Positions 23,301 to 35,300 of a stretch of DNA of 64,000 bases are shown one piece after another. The stretch is taken from the NCBI RefSeq assembly GCF_000003815.2, contig NC_049992.1:12125786-12189785 (forward strand), read 5' to 3'. A program made the translations under genes and the position numbers. The stretch's first letter is position 1, and the number at the start of each line of letters is the position of its first letter. Below the pieces are notes generated by a model. That model was not told the DNA's origin. It made no database searches and worked only from the letters and a program-made list of their open reading frames with translations. Origin of the DNA: Branchiostoma floridae (taxonomy: Eukaryota; Chordata; Leptocardii; Amphioxiformes; Branchiostomatidae).

Positions 23301-26300
23301 AACTAAGCCTCCTCAAGCCCTTCTTTGTTATCTAATTTATCTATTGTGATTGGAGGTTTGAAACTCAAGCTCCTATTTTTATTGATCTTTGATAATAAAA
23401 GAATTAACCCAATGACTCCCACCCCGGACACTCTTTTTTTGCTTGATCATGAAAACATTGCCTTACCTTCATCATGTAAATTTCATGTGCTGCTTGGTGT
23501 AAGTGAAGTTGACTGGCCAATTTTTCACCTCACACCTCACATCTGTCCTACTATTATTTAGACCACTTGTGATCATTTGTGCATTTAGCCTACGGATATG
23601 GACATGCAATAAAGATTATTATCATTCTTCTCCACAAGATTACAATTGGCTGCAGAGATCCAGTGACTGGGCAATTGACGCAACAGTAACACAGTGGCCC
23701 CAAGCTGCTGGTGCCGACAAAGTTCTTGACGGTAATTATTATTCCCACTGGAACCCAAGTGGTCGAGGCCCGTGGTACATCATCTTCGACCTTGTTGGGC
23801 CTTACACACTTTCTAAGATCGGCATCACCAACAACGGAGACACAACCCATGACATTTCAAAGTTCCGGCTCCAAACATCGGTAACGTCTGATCCATACAA
23901 CTGGGAAGACGTGGTGACAGTAACAGATGTGGCAGCTTCATCTGAGTTACAGGAATTTGGGGGCTTCTCCGCCACCGGTCGATTCTGGAAATTCAATGCC
24001 ACAGAAACATATGGGACCTGGCAGCCTTGGTTACGAGAGGTGAACTTCTTTGGAGCAAGGGCAGGTAGGTTCATTTCAAGCTCTAACATTTCATGTAGCC
24101 ATCAATGATAGTGTACAATTTGACTAGTGCATTATCAAGCATACAAAATGTACAAGAGAAGTGTTTATCCCAGTAAATCAGTTGTTTTTTGAGCTGTCCC
24201 ATAAGCTCTTGATCCTGTTTTATTAAGATTAGTGAGATCAGATTTATGCAGCATTTAGTAACAGCATAGTTGTAAATGCCTATTATTATAGAGGCTTTGC
24301 AATTATATTAGAGTGTCATAATGTTTATGTATGTGTGCATAAGCTTACACTGTGATCATTGTCATTCTATAACACATGTCAATCTGAGCCAGTTTTCTTC
24401 AGGGCAACTTGTGACCATGTTGCTATTTTAAACCAATGTATCATAATTTTCAATCACGATTTGCCTTAAATTTGCCTCTTCCAGACGAGTTCCTATTGCA
24501 CTGATCAAATCTTGATACTGTGTAGTCAGCTTTTCACTGTGTACATTTGTGGTACCTACACAATGTAGCTCTTGACTATGATCAAAGAGGTATCCTTATA
24601 TTTATGCAAGTTCTGGCCATGTGGAATCTTCTGCTTGCTAAATTCAGAATCTTATTGTAATAAAAATTGTAGTCATGACTAATTCTAGTCAGGTCACAGA
24701 ATGTTGGGAAAGGTATTAGTGACCATACCTAATGGTATTTGAAAACTTTTCATATTGGTGTGCTTGAATAAGGTACATGTGTGTACCATAGCCTGTAAAT
24801 AAAAGTGTCCGCAATGAATATATCAGTTTGCTTCCAACGAGGTTTTTTACTCTGTATCAGATTCTGTATCTGTATCCATATAGCCGATATAACCGCCCTT
24901 TGGCATAACACACCAGCTGCCTTTCAAGTTAAACTGCAGGTTGGAGTGCATAGTGTTTTTGAGTCATTCTGTAAGCCAACCTTGATGGTCCTTGATTGAA
25001 GCCAAAATGCTGCTCATTTTTTTTGGAAGGCACCCCAGCTGTAGATTTTGTCTAATTCATTCTCTGGAAAGAATCATCATGGCTGCATGATGTTGTATAA
25101 ATTGCTTGTGTACATCGTCCCATGTTCCGTGTTTAAAGGCTTGTGGCCATTTTATTTAAGGAAAGACAGTTGTGAAGTTTATTGGTTTTTAGAATAACTA
25201 TTGAGTCTTGGTACATTTGTACTGGCATGGATTGTTTGCTGTTCAGTTGGAGGATAGAGAGTACCATGAATAGTTTGATCAGGTTAGTGAGTCACTGAAT
25301 AAAGAGACTCTTTTTACACAACCCTTTATTTCCAGCACCAACGTTTCCTTACACGTACACTCAGTAAAATGTAATAACTAATCCATCACCCAATGTAGGA
25401 CCAGTTGGTACCAGTGCTTTAGTGAAGGTTGACCATCTACATTGTACTCCATGTCTGAAAGGTTTTCCTTTAGGAAATGAAACCTTTAATGCTGAATATT
25501 GCGACTCAAGGATTTTACTCAAGACAGCTTGGTCATTGAAGGCTTAAAAAAGGCTGACTTTTGCTGGACATTGCAGTTCAACTGATATGTTCCTAGCAAA
25601 TTCTACATGCTTTTATTTTAGGAGCTGACATGTGTGGACTGTCAACATTTCGCCACGTCCCACAAACCGACTGTTACAGTGATGACAATTTGGCCATCCA
25701 CTATGGTGTAACCCTCCAGTTCTGTGCAGTTGCCTGCTGTGCAGCGTCCTCATGCCTGTCCTTTCAGTTCAACTCCGGCTCCAGCTGCTATTTGAAAAGA
25801 AAGCTCTGCTCCGATGAGGAGAAAGTGAGCACAGCAGTCGGGAACATGTACGATTGGTCTTTAGTATCAACCCAAGGTTTGTGCACATCCTCATCTTTTG
25901 TCATAGGGAATCATCATCACATTTCTTTTGTACATATAGTTTATAGACATGATGTTAAGGTTGTCAAACGATGTCTTAGTTTGATCTTGTTGCAAAGCTC
26001 CTCATGACAGGTGTATTAAGCATTGCATTTTCCAGATCTCTAAGATTAAGCAGTCTAACCCAAGGATACTAGTAACCCCAAATTTTGATATCATTTGCCA
26101 TCTTGAGAGAAAGAGGGCCTTCGAAGAAATGAAAGAGACTTATTAGTATAGAAAAAGAAGAAAAGATATAATTGACGTATGGTAATGATGTTATAGTCAG
26201 ATAAGCTTCATACAGGAAAGAATATGCTAGACCCTTGGATACCTGTTAAGCCAGGTAATCATACGTCATAATGTATATCAGCTTGTACACATTAAAAGTA

Positions 26301-29300
26301 CAGCTGGTTGCTTCACAGAGAGCACATGCTCCTTCATATCATGGCACCAAAGTTATTTTTGCTTTTCTGGTCAGCTGCAAGTGATGGCCCGAGGAACATA
26401 GCTCTTGGCATGCCTGCTGCACAGTCAAGTACTATCGCAGGCCTTGGTGCTGAGTTAGGTGTGGATGGTGACAGAGGCAACTGCTTCCATACTAATAGCG
26501 ACTCAAATCCCTGGTGGCGTGTGGACCTCGTTTTATCCCGGCGGATTGATCGGGTTGTCATCTTCAACCGAATGGACGGATGGACCTGGCAGCGGCTTGA
26601 TGGCTTTAATGTCTATGTCGGAGATAACGAAAGAGTCCAGGACAACCCATTGTGTGCAGCCAATCAGCCAGTACAGACCAAGGAAAGCAACTATACCATC
26701 AGCTGTTATGGGCTGTTGGGGCAATATGTGGGGATTCTCATACCAAGAAGGGAGTACTTCCACTTGTGTGAAGTTGAGGTGTATGAAGGTACATATGCAT
26801 ATGATTCACCCACATTATTTCATGCCACAAGCAGTAAAATGTAGCTGTAATTTTTACATTATCTACAGTCACTGTTCCTGCATCAAAATTAAAATGTTTG
26901 ATGTAATCTAGTTGTCATTTTTCTATAGAGTATAGTGTAATACAGTGCAAAACTCTTATTAAATTAAATGTGAATAGATAAAGCATGTTTTAGAACACTT
27001 GTATGATGAAATATTGTTATCTAGTCTCTGAAACTAGAAAAATGGTTCCTGACTAATTGTGTCGGAAATGTTTAGGAACATTTCTTTTTCACATATAATC
27101 AAATACATGATAGGAATAGATATTTGACTAATCTCGATTCCCTATTTGGAATTCTCTTTGAAGCCAGAGACAGGACCAATCTTGCTTTGGGTCAGCCAGC
27201 TGAACAGTCAATCACTGTTTACGGCAGTTTTGCACATTTAGCTGTGGATGGCAACAGAGATGCAGTCTTTTATCATGGATCTTGTACCCACACATTGGAT
27301 GGGAGCAGCAATTGGTGGCATGTTGATCTGGGCACCAGCTACTTTGTTGATGAGGTGGTGGTGTTCAACCGGCTGGATTGCTGCTTCACACGGCTGGATA
27401 ACTTCATGGTACACGTCGGGGATAATCCAGTGGTGATGCTGAACTCCCCGTGTGAGGCTCAACAAAGGGTAACAACAAACCAAGTTGGCTTTCCAGTGGA
27501 CTGCAGAGGCCTGAGGGGTCGGTATGTCGGGATCCACCTCCCAGTCCAAGGGTCACTGACATTGTGTGAAGTTGAAGTATATGGAGGTGGGCTGTTTGCA
27601 TTCAATTTGTCTCTTACAGCTCTCAAGCTACTGTTCATTGCAGATGGACACACTTGTTCCCTGTCAATGTTACTGTGAATCACCCAAATCTACAACAGTT
27701 ACTACATCCTCATTGTAGGGTCTAATAGTATGCTGTCTTGATGCACAACACAATAACTTTTGCTTTCATAATCACTGCATGGAATGATGACCACCCACTG
27801 GCTGGAAGGTAACCAACAGGAAAGCCTGCAAACTTTTTTGCCATCACTACATCCATCCCGGTGTCCACAACACTGACTTCCTCAATAGATAAGCTGTAAT
27901 AAATGCTGTATGCTGACTGTTGTGACTCTGAATTTGAAACAGTAATCTTTACATGTTTTGATTCAATGTTACTTTATGCCAACAACAGTACTAATGTTAC
28001 CTCAACAGTTAGCCTTTTGGGAATTATCTCTAACTATCAATGTTATACCCCAGTAACAAGTCTTTGTGTTAGCAATCACAGTTGATCTTTAAAAGGAACA
28101 GCTCTATTCTGATCTAAGGACACATTCCAGCAATTCAGTGCAAAAAGAGGATTGAATTGATGGATGGAACAGTTAACAATGATCATTAATTACACAAAAG
28201 TTCATTCATTTTTCAGAAATGGATCCTTCCAGTACAAAGGAGTTCATCATAGCATTTCCAGAGAATTTTGAGTACAAGGAGGATCAGACTACCATGTTGT
28301 TCATCACTGGTGCAAGGTCCACCCCTTCTTCTATTGAGGTTGACGTTCCTTCCACTGGCTTTTTCACCTCCGTCAGTGTTACATCCAGCGAGGTCAGTAA
28401 TTTTTCTTCTTCTTGTCCCAACTTAGTGTAAATGTGGGTCATTGTCACTGCCTGAAAGTTTTAATTAGTTCTTGACACAGGTGATAATGAGCAGAAATTT
28501 AGTAAACATTGGGTGATAAGTCATAAGTTATAACATTGAGTAATTTATAAAAAAAGTTGTTATCTGAATGATTGCAATGGTCGTAACTTCCTGTTTCAAA
28601 TCTAGCACTACTGATTTACAATATGACAAAATTGCAGAATTATTAAGAAAGTACATTTTATTAACAAAAACTATGCATTCAAAAAGTTTTCATTTAGTAA
28701 ATGAGCAATAAATCCTTTGGAGATGCAACTACTATAAGATACATTCACGATGTAGGTACTAGGCTTTCCCGGACCTGTCAGTGAAGAAGGAACATGCTTT
28801 GTGTGGAGAACATTTCCACTTTGTTTTACATTTTACAGGTTGCTGTTGTTGAACTGCCCCGAGCTGGTGTGGAGCTGAAGGGAAGCCAGACGGGGAAAGA
28901 AGCTGTCTCAGTCAGAGCAGACAGCCCTATCATGGTGTACGGCATGTCTCATGATACCTTCTCCGTAGATGCTTTCCTGGCATTGCCAACAGACGTCCTT
29001 GGAACTGAATACTACGTCATCTGTAGCGAACCATCATCTGAAAAGATACAAGGAAAAACAACAGTTTATCCCACAGGTGTTAAATACTATTCATTCAATT
29101 TACCTTCTCTCTGTCCTCACTATAACATTATCTAAAATGTTTTAGCAGGAATGTTGTTTGTAGTCAATTATCCTTCCAGCATGTTGTAGGTAGATTAAGT
29201 TTAACAGTTAAAAAGTTTTGTATATCAAAGCTGCAGTGTGTACCATTAAGTAGGGATTTACATGTGCATATCAAGCACAGCTTGAGATTATTCCTTCATA

Positions 29301-32300
29301 GTATTTCTTTGTGAAGTTTCATTCAATGATTGAACAAAATGACTTTTTCTGTTGAAGGAAAAAATATGTCAAAAACCTCCTGACAGTTTCAATGAAGTCT
29401 GTGCCTTAGTCACTAACTAGCTGGTGTGACAACCATCGACATAACAGAGCACTTGTGGCCTTCCCTCTAACATGTAGGGTACTTGAAAGTATCACAGTCC
29501 TCAGGATGGGATATTGAGCCTTGACCCTGTGTTCATTGTACTTGACAAAATGAGCTAGGTATATATAGCAGTTCCTCAGCACAATGATCTGGTATATATC
29601 ATACTGTCTGGTCATGGCCATTGGAAGTCTCAAAGTCTCAAAGGTTAGCTCTTCAGTTGGCTTACTAGTAACTGGTTCGAGATCCTATCACTTTACACAT
29701 GAAGTCTTTATGGAACAGATCTCCTGTCATTATGTGGCTAAGTAGACAGGGCTGTAGAAGAAATGGTTATTAATGATATTGAAATTTATTTTTCAGAGTT
29801 CGTGGTGGTTGGCATCCGGGATGGAACCACTGTGAACATTGTACCAACCCAGGAAGTAGAGTTCAATGGTCAACACTACTCAGCCAGCCAGACGTTTACT
29901 ATCACTGTGGATAGAATGGACAGCTTACAAGTTCAGAGTGTTGAGGACCTGGCAGGTAACTAAAGACATATGGATGATTTGTTTACAGGTGCCTGTCAAA
30001 ATTATCAGTGAATGTTGAATTTGTTTGCACAAAAGATGCTATATTTTTTTTACCAGAAATAGTACCCAATAGTTGAGGATACCTTTAGAATGCAAAGGAC
30101 CCACCCCACTAGATTCCCTTATTGAACACTAAAAATTCTGATCCAATCCTCAATTAAAATGGCATGCAAGTTTTACAACACAATACAATACAATACAATA
30201 CAATACACCTAGCTATCTTGTGGTATTTTCTGTTATCTATATTTTTACAGTGAACTCAGTCTTCCCTCTGTCTTTAGTAAGTTAGTTTTGCTTTTCAGGG
30301 TCTAAGATCACATCCAGTGAGCCAGTTGCTGTACTTAGTGGCAATTTTGCAGCCATTATTGGACAGGGTGCAACAACAAAAGACCATCTTGTGGAGATGA
30401 TCCCTCCTGTGGAAACCTGGGGCACAGAGTTTGCACTTGTTCCACTTGTCGGGAGAGAGGCTGGAGATATCTTCAGGGTCCTGGCTTCCCAAGACAACAC
30501 ACAGGTGTGGAGAACATGTTCTGCTTAGACCACTGCATTTTCATAGACAGCTTGTTATTCCTTTGACAGTAATTTTGCTCCAAAATTAAATTACAGTTTC
30601 CATTGGAGAGGTAGAAGGGTAGTGGAAGCAATGTAGTTGGGGAGAAAGAGAATTTTTAGTAAGAAATTAGTAATCGTGTTTGTCAGGCCAGAAGGGACAA
30701 AATTTAAAATCCACTGTTCATTTACTTGCAGGTCAACCTGACAGGACATGCCTCCGTTATTCTACATGCAGGGGAGTTTTGGGAGTTTGATGTACCCTCA
30801 GACCAGTACAAGTACCTCACTGCCAGTAAACCTGCCTTAGTAGCACAATACAGGTAAAACTTCCAAATACATCCAGATTTAAGCTTGCTCAATGGCTTCA
30901 TTAGCTGTATTAGTCAAGACTCAATGTTCAGATTTTGATGATGTCCAAAGCACAGAGTTGTAAGAATCGAACTTTTAAGATTTTACTTTATATCTATATG
31001 CACATTTTAAAGCCCATTTATGCACCTAGTAGCAACATTAATCCTTCTCTTCTGTTTAGATGATCTTGAAATATAATGCTTGAGATAATACTTTTTGGAT
31101 AGCTGTTCCTGCAGCATGGCTTCACTGCAGCTCACTTTTGTAGCCAATTATGATGGGAAGAAACTTCAGAATCCAAAGGAAGTATATGTAGCAAACCACT
31201 TCTTTGAGATGTCTAGACCAGTAAGTAGTAATAAATGAAACAAAATCACAATGAGGAATATCAGGGATAATTGGGAAGTGGGATGAACAAAAATAGACAC
31301 TAACTGGATTTGGAAATGGTCAAAGGATTCAGGTTTAGTCCACTATCTTTCGTCAGTGACAATGACAGTGTCACTAACAGTGACAAGAACAGTGATTCTG
31401 TCACTGGCGGTGTCGCTTACAAAAGATAGCTATCTGAAATGTCTGACTGTTTCCAAAATCATATAAGGTTGCTTAAGTAACTCCTATTTGGCATCCCCCT
31501 ATCTCCTTAGCTGGATGTCTAACCTTCGTCAATGCATCAGTGAAAATAGACTTGCTCGCCACTGGGGGTATCATGGATATTTCATTGGGATCTGTCCTTG
31601 GTTCTGATTTAGAAGCTGCTGGCACATAGTTTTTTTTATATGATTTTACTCCGTGATAGAAATAGGAAGGATATTGAAAATAAAATGCAATGTTGAATAA
31701 TCAAACTGTGTTAGATGCTACCATACATATCAATCCTTTTCTATTACCAATACTGTGTTCTTGTTTATTGTTACTTTGCAGCAAGTCAATGACAACTGAC
31801 AACTCACTGATTGATCCATTCATGATGATTGTACCATCTTTAAGCCAATTTGCTGCTCGATACACGTTTGTTGCGGCAGAAATCCCATCTGAGTCCCCCG
31901 GGACTCAACATGTGAACATCATCATTAAGGCTTCACACAGAGATGACCTTCGTATGGACGGCATGCCGCTGTCTTCTGATACAGCATGGGCCGGGATACC
32001 AGGAACAAACTTGTCTGCTGCACGCATCACCGTCACAAGTGGTGCCCACATGTTGAATCATGCTTCTCCTCTCGTCACTTTTGGCATTACTGTCTATGGC
32101 TACCGTCAACAATCTCCACTGTGGTCCTACGGTTATCCTGGAGGCCTCAACCTGAATGTGGCGTGCATCAGAACTCTGCAGGTTGCTGGTGATGGCATTG
32201 ACAATGACTGCGATCAGTTTGTTGATGAGGAGATTCCCAATGGGATAGATGATGATGGTGATGGGTGGATTGATGAAGATGTACCAGTTGCTGGTAAGTG

Positions 32301-35300
32301 AAATAATTTCCTCCTCTTGCTTTTCAAATGGAAATTGGTTTAATTTACCCTGTTTGATAAGCCTTTAAAATAACATTCTTTACATATCTGCCCTATTATG
32401 AATTCACTTGTATCTGCCGGAAACTGTGGTAAAAATGTAACAGTACACAGTCTTGTCTGATTTAATCATGCTTATAGCGTCCCGCCCAACATTTCCAGTT
32501 ACAGCCCTAAATAGGAGAGTTTGTGTTATGCCTGTCAGACTACACACTGAGTCATGTATTGGACATGACACATGTATGCATCAGTGCATTTTTAATTCTA
32601 CTCTATGCATCTGTTTCTTCAGTGATATTTTTTACTTTGATAGTACAATCTGCAAACAAAAACATGTCAGGAGGAATATAAACATGACCCAGATTAGCTA
32701 TTAGTTTGTCCTTGGTGCTTAACTTAAGTAGAAGCTGCTGACAACAACTTTTTTGCCTTTTTCAAGTGTCTGTAGCCCATTTATTTATTTATTTATTTCA
32801 TCTTTAAACAGATGGGTAGCCCCTACGACAGTGCATAGTTGATTTCCAAGGGGGCCCATCAAACATACATGTAAATAATAAATACAGGACAAAAACGTTG
32901 ATGTTGTAAGTGTTGTAAGTCCCTTGCTATCAAGCACTCTGTTGGAAGTTTTTTTCTGGCATTTGATGTGACTGTGGAAAACTTTGTTTTCTGTCACAGT
33001 GATAGGCTGCGATGAACCAATGGGCATGGAGTCGGGACTCATACAAGAGGAGAGTATCACTGCTTCAACTGAACTCACACATGATATGAGGGCTTCTAAA
33101 GCAAGGCTCAACACACAAATGGATGCCAATGGCGCTGGATCATGGGCGAGTGGACAAACAGACGGAAATCAATGGCTACAGGTAGGGTACATGAGACGAT
33201 CCTAATGGTATACATTTAGTGTACATAGTATATAGTGTATACTCCAAATAGTGTAAAAATTTGCAACTGTCTGATTATATTGGGAATCAGATAAGAGATT
33301 GTCAAGGATGATATAGGACATGGTAATGCACCCTCATTTCAGGAGGTGTAGAAGAAGGAAGATTATTTTCTGAACTTCATGGAATCGGCACAGGATACTA
33401 GTAGTTGGGAGATAAGACCATTAAACAACAACTTGTGCAGACTTTTCTGAACTTAGAATGTAACGTTACACTTGATGCTATGAAGATTGCAATTAGCAAA
33501 TGCAACATGGACCTCAAATAATGCACACAAAAATGTAGTTCTTTCTATCATCTCTAGTGAGTGCTTACAAGGGTATATTTACTGGGTGGTGTTCCATGAT
33601 ATGAACAACATTTAGTACTAATTACAACTTTCCTGTCATGATTTCTGAGGCCCTAAGCTTTCAACTTATCTCACCTCACATATTATGTCATACATAATAT
33701 CATCCTTCATCAAACTCTACCTAGATGTAAACTCAATGTAACTGGCACATGGTAAGCCAAGAAGGACCATCTCCGATGCCAAGTGAATATGTCATACATG
33801 ATATCATCCTTTATCAAACTCTACCTAGATGTAAACTCAATGTATAATCAATGTTATGAAAGACTATGTAATACTTGTAGGATTGGACTACATATTACAT
33901 ACTTGCTTAGTTGATAGATCATTAGATTAGAAATTTCAAGCAAATCTTGACTTACTAAAAGCTTGCATGCTGATGCTCCGACTATGTAATACTTGTAGGA
34001 TTGGACTACATATTACATACTTNNNNNNNNNNNNNNNNNNNNNNNNNNNNNNNNNNNNNNNNNNNNNNNNNNNNNNNNNNNNNNNNNNNNNNNNNNNNNN
34101 NNNNNNNNNNNNNNNNNNNNNNNNNNNNNNNNNNNNNNNNNNNNNNNNNNNNNNNNNNNNNNNNNNNNNNNNNNNNNNNNNNNNNNNNNNNNNNNNNNNN
34201 NNNNNNNNNNNNNNNNNNNNNNNNNNNNNNNNNNNNNNNNNNNNNNNNNNNNNNNNNNNNNNNNNNNNNNNNNNNAATGATGGCACGGGCAGTATTTTTG
34301 TCAGTCACACTTTTCCTCACTTCACTCACTTCAAAATTTGAGCATCTAGCTTTGGTTAGGGCTGTCTCTCGGATAGGAATCGTGAAATGGAGGTCCCGTG
34401 TTTGAGGAGAGCCACACTTTGAGCATGTTAAAGAACCCACCACACTTATCGAAAAAAAGCAGGTTTCAGTGGTTAAATCCTACAATCCTATGGTTGCTCC
34501 TGGGGCAGTTACTGAGGTCACCTGAGTGCGGCCGAATGTCAGCTTGCTTCAGACACTTGTGACAGTCATATTGAGGTCACCTGAGTTGTGCAAAATGGCA
34601 GCTCCCCTCATACACTTGCAATATAACCCCACCTATTGTAAGCTCCTTGCAACTCAGCCCCTGGCTGCTAAAAGAGAGTAGTCGGCCCACTCAATAACAT
34701 AATAACAACAGCATAACAGTCATATCACTTGTTGACAGGTTGACTTGGGCAGGATGCGCACCATCGCAGGTGTCATCACGCAGGGGCGGAATGGTGTTGC
34801 ACAATGGGTCACCTCATACAAGCTGCAACATGGTGTCTATGAGAATCATCTCACTACAATTGTAGATCTGTCTAATGGCTTAGACAAGGTAATTCGAGTT
34901 TAATGAATTCTACAATAAAAATCATCAAGTAAGGATTAATGCAAGTAGAATTTTTATTGTAGCCTGACAAGCAACACTCATACTCACTAGATAGAAGCAA
35001 TACAAGTCATGAGCCATATTAAGGTCTCAGATTTGCTGACTGTATTTTATGTAATATTTTAGGTAAATTCTTTTCAATGTTCAATTTGTAGATTTTTCCG
35101 GCAAACGATGACAGTGGTACCAAGGTAACAAACGTCCTGGATGAAATGATTACAACCCGGTATGTGCGCTTCCGACCGCTTACATGGCATGGCTGGATAG
35201 CTATGAGGGTGGAAATCCTTGGCTGTCGGGGTGAGTACAAATGTCTGTGTATGATCACTAGCTGTAGTGTATTTACATATTCAGCAGAGCAAAAAATACA

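Noticed and set aside
27238-27683. Minus-strand open frames of 65-103 residues across fucolectin 2
   Set aside because: They are antisense shadows of a well-supported plus-strand domain.
31115-31220. Exon-like segment with good acceptor and GTAAGT donor in an IgGFc intron
   Set aside because: It is open in one frame (starting SMASLQLTF) but ends in phase 0, while the next exon needs phase 2. Direct joining of 30853 to 31782 restores the family sequence [10 protein letters not shown] without it.
32777-32860. (TTTA)n followed by CATCTTTAAACAGATGGGTA as a reverse-strand LINE tail
   Set aside because: Only a short simple repeat with a vaguely familiar neighbour; not enough to call a retrotransposon.
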